A DNA stretch of 64,000 nucleotides from Corynebacterium uropygiale (GTDB lineage: Bacteria > Actinomycetota > Actinomycetes > Mycobacteriales > Mycobacteriaceae), in NCBI RefSeq assembly GCF_021568315.1, contig NZ_JAKGSI010000002.1, forward strand, positions 186,001 to 250,000. The letters run 5' to 3'. Below, piece by piece: positions 56,306 to 64,000 of this stretch. The notes below the pieces were generated by a model. That model was not told the origin of the DNA and made no database searches. It saw only the letters and a list, made by a program, of their open reading frames with translations. Made by a program: the position numbers and the translations under genes. Position 1 is the first letter of the stretch. Each line of letters starts with the position of its first letter.

Positions 56306-57703
56306 TTAGTGAGCGCTCTGCGCGCCATCCTTTTCGACGGCAGCCTGGCTTCGGCTCTCCCGGCGCCCCATCCAGAAGGAGGCGGCGAAGACACCAACGA
56401 CCGCCACGAAGATCCCCAGCAGGATACCCAGCTGCCCGGCACCCATGTTGAGCCAGCCGAGGTAGAGGCCGATCACACCGTAGTCCGAGTCCCCGAAGGT
56501 GGAGGACGCGGTCCCGATCTCACCGAGGACCGGCAGGAGCAGCAACGGGACGAGGGTGATGAACACGCCGTTGCCAAAGGCGCCGACGATGGCCCCGCGC
56601 CGGCCGCCCACCGCGTTGCCGATCACGCCGGCCGCGCCGCCCGTCATGAAGTGGGCGACGATCCCGGGGATGATGATGGTGAGGCCGGCAACACCCATGA
56701 TCGCCATCCCCAGGATCCCCGCGACGAGTGAGGAGAGGAAGCCCACCATGACGGCATTCGGCGCGAAGGTGAAGGTAACCGGCACGTCGAGCGCAGGCTT
56801 GGCGTGGGGAACGAGCTTCTGCGAGATGCCCTGGAAGGCGGGGACAATCTCATTGAGCACGGCCCGCACGCCGGCGAGGATGACGAAGACGCCGGCGGTG
56901 AAGCGGCCCGCCTGCATGATCGCCCAGACGAGGTAGTTCTGCCCCTCCGAGATGTTCTCGTGGACGTACGTCGGCCCCGCGATGAGCGCCACGATGAGGA
57001 AGATGAGTCCCATCGAGAGCATGATGACGACGTTCGTGTCGCGGACGAAGCTGAGGTTCTTCGGAACATTCATGCTCTCCGTCGACTTCTTCGGGTCCCC
57101 CTTCGTCAGTGTCGCGAGCAGGCCTGAGAAGGCGACGCCGAACCCGCCGGTGTGCCCGAGGGCAACGTCGTCGGTTCCGGTGGCGCGCCGCATGAAGGGC
57201 TGAACGACGGCGGGGGAGACCGTCGTGATCACTCCCTCGGCGATCGCGCCGAGGATGATCGCCTGCCAGGGGCTAAAGCCTGCGACGATGAGGATCACCG
57301 CGAGCATGGCCGACTGGTAGAGGGCCACGTGACCGGAGAGGTAGATGTACTTGAAGCGCGTGAGGCGCGCGAAGCACACGTTGACGATCATGCCGAAGAA
57401 GAAAATGAGGGCGGCCGTGCTCCCGTAATCGATGAGCACGGGGCCGACGATTGCCTCGTTATTCGGCACGACGCCCTGGACGCCGAACACGTCGGAAAAC
57501 ATGTCCCCGAAGGGGGTCAGCGAATCGGAGACCAACCCGGCCCCCGCCGCGAGGACGAGGAAGCCAACGAAGGACTTGATGGTGCCCTTCATCGTGTCGG
57601 AGAAGCTCTTGTGCTGGAGAATGAGCCCCAGCAGCGCGATGAGGCCGATGATCACCGCCGGCTGGCTGAAGACGTCGACGAAGAACTTGAGGACGGAATT
57701 CAT
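56306..57703 (-). CDS. PTS ascorbate-type transporter subunit IIC (UlaA-like)
   Basis: A 465-residue membrane protein of the UlaA/SgaT family with about ten to eleven hydrophobic segments. It matches the ascorbate-type IIC fold by LIALLGLILQHKS at the start, the central ALGHTGGFGVAFSG loop and GLYLGWLNMGAGQ near the end. In E. coli UlaA imports L-ascorbate and phosphorylates it. Here it is the last gene of a regulator-IIA-IIB-IIC operon, and no ulaD-G-type catabolic genes follow; the substrate is uncertain. Confidence 0.88.
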   Translation of the reverse strand: MNSVLKFFVDVFSQPAVIIGLIALLGLILQHKSFSDTMKGTIKSFVGFLVLAAGAGLVSDSLTPFGDMFSDVFGVQGVVPNNEAIVGPVLIDYGSTAALIFFFGMIVNVCFARLTRFKYIYLSGHVALYQSAMLAVILIVAGFSPWQAIILGAIAEGVITTVSPAVVQPFMRRATGTDDVALGHTGGFGVAFSGLLATLTKGDPKKSTESMNVPKNLSFVRDTNVVIMLSMGLIFLIVALIAGPTYVHENISEGQNYLVWAIMQAGRFTAGVFVILAGVRAVLNEIVPAFQGISQKLVPHAKPALDVPVTFTFAPNAVMVGFLSSLVAGILGMAIMGVAGLTIIIPGIVAHFMTGGAAGVIGNAVGGRRGAIVGAFGNGVFITLVPLLLLPVLGEIGTASSTFGDSDYGVIGLYLGWLNMGAGQLGILLGIFVAVVGVFAASFWMGRRESRSQAAVEKDGAQSAH

Positions 57704-57724
57704 GGTCTGCTCACCCCATCCCGC

Positions 57725-58006
57725 CTAGAGGAGGCCCTTGTCAGCGCACACCGCCCGGAGCTTCTCCTTGAGCTCCTCCTTGTCGATGATGCTGTCGAGG
57801 ATGACGCGGTTGGGGAACTGCGTGGTCGCGTCGGCGAGATCCCGGCCGACGACGAAGACGTCGGCATCCTGCGGGGAGGCCCCGCCGAGGTCGGAGTGGG
57901 TGACCTCGGCGCCCTCGACGCCAAGCTCGCTGAGCGCATTCTTGATGTTGAGCTCCACCATGAAGCTAGAGCCGAGGCCGGAGCTGCACATCGCCATGAA
58001 TTTCAT
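57725..58006 (-). CDS. PTS ascorbate-type subunit IIB (UlaB-like)
   Basis: A 93-residue IIB protein. The phosphorylated Cys is Cys7 in the MAMCSSGLGSS loop, as in the UlaB/GatB class. It receives phosphate from IIA and passes it to the sugar in IIC. It lies 21 bases before IIC and 30 bases after IIA, consistent with one transcript. Confidence 0.9.
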   Translation of the reverse strand: MKFMAMCSSGLGSSFMVELNIKNALSELGVEGAEVTHSDLGGASPQDADVFVVGRDLADATTQFPNRVILDSIIDKEELKEKLRAVCADKGLL

Positions 58007-58036
58007 GGGCTGATCCTTTCTGTGAGGGGACCGGGA

Positions 58037-58480
58037 CTAGGCCTGGTCGAGAAGAGCGATGATGTCGGATGGGGTGCGCGCGGCGGAGATCTGCGAACGA
58101 ATCTCCTCATTCATGAGCACACGTGCGAACGCCGCCATGAGCTCCTGATGGGAGTGCGTATCCTCCGCACACAGGCCCCAGATCTGGTCAATGGGGTGAG
58201 CAGGATCCTCATTGAGATCCACCCGCGTGGACAGGACGACGAGGGCGAGCCCCGTCCCCTTCGCGCCATTCTCGGGGCGGGTATGGGCCAGCATAACGCC
58301 CTTGCCCAAGTCCATGTAGAGGCCGCTTCCGCTGCGCACGCTGTCGAGGACGGCGTCGATATAGCGCTGTTCGATGAGCCCGTCCTCCCGGAGAAGCTCC
58401 AGGCAGGTGCGGGTGGCGCTGGCCCACTCCGTGGGCTCCACGACGGCAATGCGGTGCTCGGGAATTCCCAGGTTAGCCAA
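58037..58480 (-). CDS. PTS IIA component (fructose/mannitol/ascorbate type)
   Basis: A 147-residue IIA protein of the Fru-Mtl-Ula class. The likely phosphorylated His is in MLAHTRPENGA near residue 66. It takes phosphate from HPr. The stop of the regulator gene overlaps the start of this one by eight bases. Confidence 0.87.
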   Translation of the reverse strand: MANLGIPEHRIAVVEPTEWASATRTCLELLREDGLIEQRYIDAVLDSVRSGSGLYMDLGKGVMLAHTRPENGAKGTGLALVVLSTRVDLNEDPAHPIDQIWGLCAEDTHSHQELMAAFARVLMNEEIRSQISAARTPSDIIALLDQA

Positions 58481-59222
58481 GGGAATGCTCCTGTTCTGTG
58501 GGGGTGTGGGGGCTCTCCACCGCGGTCATGCTGAAGGAGACCGTCGCGTCGGGGGCACGGCGCAGCGTCCGGGAGAAGGCCACCGGGTGATCGTCGGGAC
58601 TGAAAACAATGGAATCGCTCATGAGTCGGGGCTCGCGCGCCGGGATCTCCAGAAGAGCGGCGGTATCGGCCGCGGGGTGCCCGAGGTAGACCGAGACGTC
58701 CTCGCGGATGAGCTCGACGCCACGCTCGCGGAAGAGCCCGTAGAGCGAGTGATCCTCGTAGGTTCCGGGATTCTCAGCGGGGAGAAGCTGCGGATCCCAC
58801 CAGGAGGTCGTGAGGTGGTGCGGGCTGCCGTCGAGAAATCGGAGCCGCACGAGTTTCACGAGGGGCGTACCGAGAGGCCGGCCCAGAGCCGAGGCCGCCT
58901 CGGGGGCGGCGGGCACCGTCGCGAGGAAGCACACCCGCGAGCGCACGCGGTGGCCGCGCGTCGTCATCTGGGCGTGGAATCCCAGGGGGTTGATGACCTC
59001 CGGGGGAGGGCCGGGCAGGGCCTCAACATAGGTCCCGCTGCCCTGGCGCCGCCGGACAATGCCCTGCGCGGCGAGGACGTCGACAGCGCGGCGCACCGTG
59101 ATGCGGGAGTACCCGAGGAGCTGGCACAGTTCCTGCTCGGTGGGCAGTTGCCCGCCGACGCCGGCATCGCGGCACAGCCGGGTGATGACCCGTTGCGCGA
59201 TGAGATACTTCGGCTCGGACAT
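58473..59222 (-). CDS. GntR-family (HutC-type) transcriptional regulator of the PTS operon
   Basis: A 249-residue GntR regulator with an N-terminal winged helix (QLPTEQELCQLLGYSRITVRRAVDVLAAQGIVRRRQGSGTYV as consecutive blocks, about 25-65) and a C-terminal UTRA effector domain (about 80-240) that binds a small molecule. It is the first gene of its own operon with the PTS genes, and a perfect inverted repeat lies just upstream, so autoregulation is likely. GAGGAGG precedes the ATG. The effector is unknown. Confidence 0.9.
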   Translation of the reverse strand: MSEPKYLIAQRVITRLCRDAGVGGQLPTEQELCQLLGYSRITVRRAVDVLAAQGIVRRRQGSGTYVEALPGPPPEVINPLGFHAQMTTRGHRVRSRVCFLATVPAAPEAASALGRPLGTPLVKLVRLRFLDGSPHHLTTSWWDPQLLPAENPGTYEDHSLYGLFRERGVELIREDVSVYLGHPAADTAALLEIPAREPRLMSDSIVFSPDDHPVAFSRTLRRAPDATVSFSMTAVESPHTPTEQEHSLG

Positions 59223-59240
59223 GGCAACCGCCTCCTCACT

Positions 59241-59266
59241 GATTCATCATATTGTCATGATGAATC
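59241..59266. promoter_or_regulatory. Perfect inverted repeat, probable GntR operator
   Basis: GATTCATCAT (59241-59250) and ATGATGAATC (59257-59266) form a perfect 10-base inverted repeat around ATTGTC. TATGAT (59251-59246 on the minus strand) is a good -10 box for the regulator and lies inside it, so bound repressor would block transcription of gntR-IIA-IIB-IIC. The divergent uracil permease begins 54 bases away. Confidence 0.7.
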
Positions 59267-59319
59267 CCTTGGGGGATCTCATGCTCTTTCTCACAGAGGG
59301 GATAGGTCATACTGTCAGG

Positions 59320-60651
59320 GTGAACACGCGAGAAGACAGGACCCCCGCCACGGCGCCGGCGGATCACGAGAAAGGGCGCCTCTTTGGTTGGACTCTTCAC
59401 GGCGATGGTGTGCATATCGCGCCGGGAGGGGTCGTCGCGCCGGAGGAGCGGCTGAATTGGGCGCGCACGATTGGCATCGGGATGCAGCACGTCATCGCGA
59501 TGTTTGGGGCGACGCTCCTCGTCCCCACGCTGACCGGCTTCCCGGTCAACACGACGCTCCTCTTCTCCGGCCTGGGCACGCTGCTCTTCCTCATGATGAC
59601 GCGGAATCGCCTGCCCTCCTACCTGGGGTCCTCCTTCGCGTTCATCGCGCCGCTCACCGCCAGCCAGGCGCAGGGCCCCGGGGCACAGACCGGCGCGGTC
59701 CTCTGCGCCGGTGTGGCGCTCATTCTCGTCGGCGTGGTGGTGAAGCTCGCGGGGCGGAAGGTCATCGATGCCGTCATGCCCCCGGCGGTGACTGGCGCCA
59801 TCGTCGCCCTCATCGGGCTGAACCTGGCTCCCGCTGCAGCGGGGAACTACCAGGAGCAGCCCCTCGTCGCGACGGTGACGATGGTGGTCATCGTGCTCGC
59901 GACGATCGGCGGCCGCGGCATGGTCTCTCGGCTCGGGATTCTCATCGGCGTGATTGTCGGATGGATCTTCGCTGCGCTGACGGGCAACCTCGCAGATGGG
60001 GCGCGGGAGACGGTGGCCGCCGCTCCGTGGATTGGCTTCCCGACGTTCCACTCGCCCGCCTTCTCGGCCTCCGCGATCCTCGTGGCGCTGCCGGTCATTA
60101 TCGTCCTCATCGCGGAGAACGTGGGGCACGTCAAGGCCGTGAGCGAGATGACAGGGCGCAACCTCGACGATCTGGCTGGGACCGCCCTTTTCTCGGATGG
60201 CATCGCGACGACGCTGGCCGGCGCCTTCGGCGGCTCCGGCACCACGACTTACGCGGAGAACATCGGGGTCATGGCGGCCACCCGCGTGTACTCGACGGCC
60301 GCCTACTGGGTGGCGGGATTCACGGCGATCGCCCTGGCCTTCATCCCGAAGTTCGGGGCGCTCATCTTCACGATCCCCACGGGCGTCCTCGGCGGCGCGA
60401 CGATCGTCCTCTACGGGCTCATCGGGATGCTCGGCATCCGCATTTGGCAGGACAACAAGGTGGATTTCAACAACCCGGTGAACCTGCTCACCGCGGCGAT
60501 TGCGCTCATCGCCGGGATTGGAAACCTCACGCTGGCCGTCGGCCCGATCAGCCTCGAGGGCATCGCCTGGGGCTCTGCTGGCATCATTGTGGCCTATCCG
60601 GCGTTGACCTGGCTGTATCGGCATGTGGGAGAGGGAAACCGGAGCCTCTAA
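59320..60651 (+). CDS. Uracil permease, NCS2 family
   Basis: A 443-residue NCS2 (UraA-type) nucleobase:H+ symporter with about 12 to 14 membrane segments. Motifs are GMQHVIAMFGATLLVP near residue 50, PSYLGSSFAF near 95, IAENVGHVKAVSEMTGRN near 265 and the FGGSGTTTYAENIGVMAATR block near 305. The GTG 59320 start is not certain, because no ribosome binding site is visible and TACTGT (59310-59315) ends only four bases before it. A uracil permease lies next to ptsH in C. glutamicum too. Confidence 0.87.
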   Translation: MNTREDRTPATAPADHEKGRLFGWTLHGDGVHIAPGGVVAPEERLNWARTIGIGMQHVIAMFGATLLVPTLTGFPVNTTLLFSGLGTLLFLMMTRNRLPSYLGSSFAFIAPLTASQAQGPGAQTGAVLCAGVALILVGVVVKLAGRKVIDAVMPPAVTGAIVALIGLNLAPAAAGNYQEQPLVATVTMVVIVLATIGGRGMVSRLGILIGVIVGWIFAALTGNLADGARETVAAAPWIGFPTFHSPAFSASAILVALPVIIVLIAENVGHVKAVSEMTGRNLDDLAGTALFSDGIATTLAGAFGGSGTTTYAENIGVMAATRVYSTAAYWVAGFTAIALAFIPKFGALIFTIPTGVLGGATIVLYGLIGMLGIRIWQDNKVDFNNPVNLLTAAIALIAGIGNLTLAVGPISLEGIAWGSAGIIVAYPALTWLYRHVGEGNRSL

Positions 60652-60675
60652 GCCCGCCTCACCCTCGCACACAAG

Positions 60676-60710
60676 CAATCCCCCTCCTCCAGAGCGGAGG
60701 AGGGGGATTG
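60676..60710. terminator. Bidirectional hairpin between uracil permease and ptsH
   Basis: CAATCCCCCTCCTCC (60676-60690) pairs perfectly (15 bases) with GGAGGAGGGGGATTG (60696-60710) around AGAGC. It lies between convergent genes and has no long T-run on either side. Confidence 0.75.
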
Positions 60711-60738
60711 TGGTTGGTCGAGGCTCGACCACGGGATC

Positions 60739-61008
60739 TTAGGCGTTGTCGAGATCCTTCTCGATGAGAGCGGCGATCTTCTCAACAGCCTCGGCGTTCT
60801 CGGAGGTGACGGTGACCTCGTCACCCTGCTCGGCGCCCAGGGCCATGATCATGAGCGAGGAGGCGGCGTCCGTCTCCTCATCATCATCGGACCCGACCAG
60901 GGTGAGGAAGATGTCCTCATCGTATTCGCCGGCGGCATCCGCGATGATGGAGGCAGGGCGGGCGTGAAGGCCGACGGAGGATCCGACAGTTACGGTCTTG
61001 GAGGCCAT
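60739..61008 (-). CDS. ptsH: Phosphocarrier protein HPr
   Basis: HPr of 89 residues, the small phosphocarrier that takes phosphate from enzyme I and gives it to enzymes II. His15 lies in the GLHARPA motif. The second region AASSLMIMALGA (about 48-59) has the Ser of the regulatory site region, but the actinobacterial group lacks HPr kinase control. It lies 102 bases after fruA, and the two PTS operons in this window plausibly depend on it. Confidence 0.95.
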   Translation of the reverse strand: MASKTVTVGSSVGLHARPASIIADAAGEYDEDIFLTLVGSDDDEETDAASSLMIMALGAEQGDEVTVTSENAEAVEKIAALIEKDLDNA

Positions 61009-61110
61009 GGGTGTTTCCTTTCCTCTAGATCTGAGGCCTGGCGGTGAATGGTCGAGCCGGGCCTGCTTTTTGTTTCAGTGTAGGTGGACTTGGGGGCTCC
61101 TGCCAGAGGC

Positions 61111-63201
61111 TCAGGCTGTGACCTCGGCCGGGGCAGGGATGGTGTTCTCACTGGGCGTGGAGCGCCAGAAGTGCTTGAGCGCGAGGACCGCTGCCGTCGA
61201 CACCACGACACCCGCCACGAGGGCCACGAGGAACGCCCACTGGGGGCTGATCACCATGATGACGAAGATGCCGCCGTGCGGGGATTGGGTCGCGACGCCC
61301 AGCCCCATGGAGAGCGCACCAGTGACGGCACCGCCGGCCATCATCGCGGGGATGACGCGGAAGGGATCCGCCGCGGCGAAGGGGATCGCCCCTTCGGACA
61401 CGAAGCTCAGCCCGAGCAGCCATGCCGACTTCCCGTTCTCCCGCTCCGCGGGGGTGAAGAGGGAGGAGCGGAGGAAGGTCGCAAGACTCAGCGCGATCGG
61501 CGGCACCATGCCGGCAGCCATGACAGCGGCCATGATCTTGGCGTTGGCGGGGTCACCGGAGGAGAGGCCGGCCGTCGCGAAGAGGTAGGCCGCCTTGTTC
61601 ACAGGTCCGCCCAGGTCAAAGCACATCATGAGGCCCAGGATGATGCCCAGCAGCGCGGCCGAGGACCCGGACATGCTGCCCAACCAGTTCTGCATGGCCA
61701 GCATGGCGGCGGCCAGCGGGCGCCCGAGGAGGAGGAACATCGCGAGCCCCACGATGAGCGAGGTCAGCAGCGGGATGATGACTACCGGCATGAGGGAGCT
61801 CACCACCTTGGGCACCTTCCAGGAACCGATCCACATCGCGATGAGCCCGGCGATGATCCCGGTGACGAGGCCGCCGATGAAGCCGGCGCCCACCAGGACG
61901 GACACCGCACCGCCAACAAAGCCGGGGGCAATGCCCGGGCGCCCAGCAAGAGCGTAGGCAATGTATCCCGACAGCGCCGCGACGATGAATTGCATGCCCA
62001 TCTGGCCCGTGGCAAAGAAGAGGGCGCCGAGGTACAGCGGCAGACCCGAGCGGGCGAATTCTACGGTCTGGCCGTCGACCACCACAGAGTGGCCGGGGAG
62101 ATTCGTCAGCGAGTACTCCGTGGCCAGAGTCTGCCAGGCGTGGGCCACGTCGGTGCCGCCCACGAGGAAGCCAATCGCCAGCAGCAAACCCCCTGCGGCG
62201 ACGAAGGGGATCATGTAGCTCACGCCGGTCATGACGGCTTGCTGGATCCGCTTCGCCCAGCTGAGCTCCCCGCTGGGCGAGGAGTCCGGGGAGGAGCCCT
62301 CGGCCGCGCCCGCGCCCTGGGCGTGGACCCGCGGGGCGTGAGGATCTGCGGCCGCAGCGATGGCCTCGTCGATCATGCGCGCCGGCTCATTGATCGCGCG
62401 CTTGACGCCCGAGCTGATGACCGGCTTGCCAGCGAAGCGCTCGCGGTCCTTCACCCCGACATCCGTCGCGAAAATGACGGCGTCGGCTTGGCGGATGATG
62501 TCCGGGTCGAGGGGAGTGACAGCGGAGGAGCCTTGGGTCTCGACGTCCAGCTGGACGTCAGCACGCTCAGCGGCGGTCTGCGTCAGGGAGTCCGCGGCCA
62601 TGTACGTGTGAGCGATGCCGGTGGGACAGGCCGTGATCGCGACGATCCTCGTCACGCGTGAGCCTTCGGCGGGAGTTTCCTCCGGCGCGGTGGGGGCCGC
62701 GGCGGTCTGCTTCTGTGCCGCGGCCTTCTTCTTTTTCTTCGCCGCAGCTGCGGCAATGACATTCTCCACGAGCCCAACGACCTCGCCGGGGGAGGCTGCG
62801 CCTTCGAGCTGAGCGCGGAAGTCCTTGCGGACGAGCGCCCGTGCCAGCGCGGAGAGGATAACCAGGTGCTGCTTGCCTGCGCCCTCCGGGGCGGCGATGA
62901 GGAAGACGAGGCGCGCTGGGCCGTCGGGGCCGGAGAAGTCGACGGGTTCGCTCAGCCGCGCGAAGGCGAGGGAGGCCTCCGTCACGGCGGCGGAACGGCA
63001 GTGCGGGATGGCGACGCCGCCGGGCACGCCGGTGGGCGAGCGGTGCTCGCGGGCCTGGGCGTCGGCGGTGAGGGTGGCGACGTCGGTGGCGCGTCCGGCG
63101 TCGGCGACGCGCTGGGCGAGTGCGGCGATCACGTCATCGGGTGTGGCGCCGAGGGAGGTATCGAGGGCAACGAGGTCCTCAGTGATGAGTGGGGTGCTCA
63201 T
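61111..63201 (-). CDS. fruA: PTS fructose transporter subunit IIABC
   Basis: A 696-residue enzyme II for fructose in one chain. IIA (about 1-150) has His67 in VAIPHCRS; a Lys/Ala-rich linker follows (about 150-180). IIB (about 181-285) has the phosphorylated Cys192 in ITACPTGIAHTYMAA. IIC (about 345-690) has nine to ten membrane segments. I start it at ATG 63201 since the upstream extension is unconserved. It takes up fructose as fructose-1-phosphate, the substrate of FruK encoded 11 bases upstream. Confidence 0.95.
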   Translation of the reverse strand: MSTPLITEDLVALDTSLGATPDDVIAALAQRVADAGRATDVATLTADAQAREHRSPTGVPGGVAIPHCRSAAVTEASLAFARLSEPVDFSGPDGPARLVFLIAAPEGAGKQHLVILSALARALVRKDFRAQLEGAASPGEVVGLVENVIAAAAAKKKKKAAAQKQTAAAPTAPEETPAEGSRVTRIVAITACPTGIAHTYMAADSLTQTAAERADVQLDVETQGSSAVTPLDPDIIRQADAVIFATDVGVKDRERFAGKPVISSGVKRAINEPARMIDEAIAAAADPHAPRVHAQGAGAAEGSSPDSSPSGELSWAKRIQQAVMTGVSYMIPFVAAGGLLLAIGFLVGGTDVAHAWQTLATEYSLTNLPGHSVVVDGQTVEFARSGLPLYLGALFFATGQMGMQFIVAALSGYIAYALAGRPGIAPGFVGGAVSVLVGAGFIGGLVTGIIAGLIAMWIGSWKVPKVVSSLMPVVIIPLLTSLIVGLAMFLLLGRPLAAAMLAMQNWLGSMSGSSAALLGIILGLMMCFDLGGPVNKAAYLFATAGLSSGDPANAKIMAAVMAAGMVPPIALSLATFLRSSLFTPAERENGKSAWLLGLSFVSEGAIPFAAADPFRVIPAMMAGGAVTGALSMGLGVATQSPHGGIFVIMVISPQWAFLVALVAGVVVSTAAVLALKHFWRSTPSENTIPAPAEVTA

Positions 63202-63212
63202 GGTGGTGGGTC

Positions 63213-64000
63213 CTAATCGAAAGGAAGGGGGGTGATGCGAGTGCGATCGAGATCGAGGTCCGCGGGGTCGGGGATGGAGGTGCCGGGCAGGCTCGTGGCG
63301 GCGGAACCATAGGCGACGGCCTGGCGGAGGCACTGCTCAGAGGACAGATTCTGCGTGCGGGCGAGGATGAATCCGGCGAGAGAACAATCGCCAGCGCCCA
63401 CCGTGGAGACGACGGTGATGGGCGGCGGGGCGGCATGCCAGGCACCCTCGCGATTCACGAGGACGGCGCCGGAGCTACCCAGGGTGACGAGCACGTCCTT
63501 GAGGCCCTTGTCGAGGAGAGTCGCGGCGGCATCGAGGACGGCGGAGAACTGATGGTGCTGGGCATCGTCCTCAGCCTTGTGGCCATTGAGGCCGGCCAGC
63601 TGGCCCAGCTCCATGCCGTTGGGTTTGATGAGGTCGGGGGTGGCGGTGCCGAGGTTCTTGCCGAGCTCCACCATCGCGGCGTCGGAGGTGTCGACGGCGA
63701 TCCGCACCCGGGGGTGCGCCTCGCGCACGGCGGTGATGATCTGGGAGTACATGTCCTTCGGGCACCCCGGAGGAAGGGAGCCGGCCATGACGAGCCACTC
63801 CGCGTCCTCGAGCTCCCGGAGGAGGATCTGGATGAGGTTGCGCAGCTCGGCGTCGCTGAGGGTGGGGCCGGGGCCATTGAACTTGGTGGTCTCACCATCG
63901 GGCTCGGTGACCGTCGTGTTCGTGCGGACGGAATCGGCGATGGGCAGAGCGTGGTGGGGGAGGTTGATGTCCCCGACGAGCGTCGAGAAGAGATCGCGCT
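63213..64000 (-). CDS. fruK: 1-phosphofructokinase (5' end outside the window)
   Basis: The C-terminal 262 or so residues of a PfkB-family kinase, with the start beyond base 64000. The visible part has the early GDINLPHHALPIADSVR segment, NTTVTEPDGETTKFNGPG (ATP/fructose-1-phosphate region), PDLIKPNGMELGQL, and the PfkB signature VSTVGAGDCSLAGF near the end with the catalytic Asp. It converts fructose-1-phosphate to fructose-1,6-bisphosphate. It lies just upstream of fruA on the same strand, and the fruR regulator is expected beyond the window. Confidence 0.92.
   Translation of the reverse strand, partial: RDLFSTLVGDINLPHHALPIADSVRTNTTVTEPDGETTKFNGPGPTLSDAELRNLIQILLRELEDAEWLVMAGSLPPGCPKDMYSQIITAVREAHPRVRIAVDTSDAAMVELGKNLGTATPDLIKPNGMELGQLAGLNGHKAEDDAQHHQFSAVLDAAATLLDKGLKDVLVTLGSSGAVLVNREGAWHAAPPPITVVSTVGAGDCSLAGFILARTQNLSSEQCLRQAVAYGSAATSLPGTSIPDPADLDLDRTRITPLPFD

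Noticed and set aside
56246..60710. Hairpins between convergent genes as CRISPR-like or mobile-element repeats
   Set aside because: Each hairpin is a single copy with a different sequence, placed between convergent genes, as expected for terminators.
58374..60767. Long plus-strand frame over the GntR gene and uracil permease
   Set aside because: Both overlapped genes have conserved motifs in other frames. The frame is Arg/Gly/His-rich without a domain.

Overview
The window reads as chromosomal, high-GC actinobacterial DNA, most likely from a Corynebacterium. The evidence is gene content and order: infB-rbfA-nrnA-dinF-pptH-pptT, ribF, rpsO-pnp, dapB-(thyX)-dapA-rnj-ftsK, pgsA-cinA-clgR-pspA, bioYMN, recA-recX, gluABCD, miaB-miaA-dapF-hflX and ptsH-fruA-fruK. 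Many start codons sit 6 to 8 bases after a TAnnnT hexamer with no Shine-Dalgarno sequence, the leaderless pattern common in this group. I see no tRNA, rRNA, CRISPR array, prophage or insertion sequence, and no gene-free stretch above 300 bases.

Layout. 1-4.8 kb: end of infB, then a tight operon for ribosome maturation (rbfA), a DHH phosphoesterase, a MATE exporter, and a phosphodiesterase/phosphopantetheinyl transferase pair resembling PptH/PptT. 5.1-8.6 kb: a four-gene Mn/Zn/Fe ABC importer, convergent with truB. 9.6-14.4 kb: ribF, a nucleoside hydrolase, rpsO and pnp. 14.5-20.3 kb (minus): an oligopeptide ABC transporter (oppB-oppC-fused oppDF-oppA). 20.5-25.9 kb: a galactose cassette (galM, SSS-family symporter, small membrane protein, galT, galK). 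26.0-34.3 kb: dapB, a full-length but signature-less ThyX homologue, dapA, RNase J, a TIGR03085-like protein and FtsK.

34.4-45.6 kb: a yybP-ykoY-type manganese riboswitch ahead of terC, a YciI protein, pgsA, cinA, clgR, pspA, the biotin importer bioYMN behind a probable BioQ operator, recA (LexA box) and recX, then gluDCBA on the minus strand. 45.8-56.2 kb: miaB, a membrane protein, a tandem GNAT protein, a DUF349 protein, a gene before miaA, miaA, dapF, two corynebacterial unknowns (one with a Cys/Gly-rich tail) and hflX. 56.3-64 kb: a GntR-regulated ascorbate-type PTS (IIA, IIB, IIC), a uracil permease, HPr, the fructose PTS enzyme II and the 3' part of fruK.

How they connect. The manganese importer and the riboswitch-controlled TerC plausibly form the two sides of Mn homeostasis. 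HPr would feed phosphate to both the fructose and the ascorbate-type enzymes II. DapB, DapA and DapF supply diaminopimelate and lysine. ClgR and PspA point to an envelope-stress module. No large undescribed system is apparent. The most unusual items are the degenerate ThyX inside the dap operon, the predicted translational switch ahead of terC, the orphan PTS with a perfect inverted-repeat operator, and the Cys-tail protein next to hflX.
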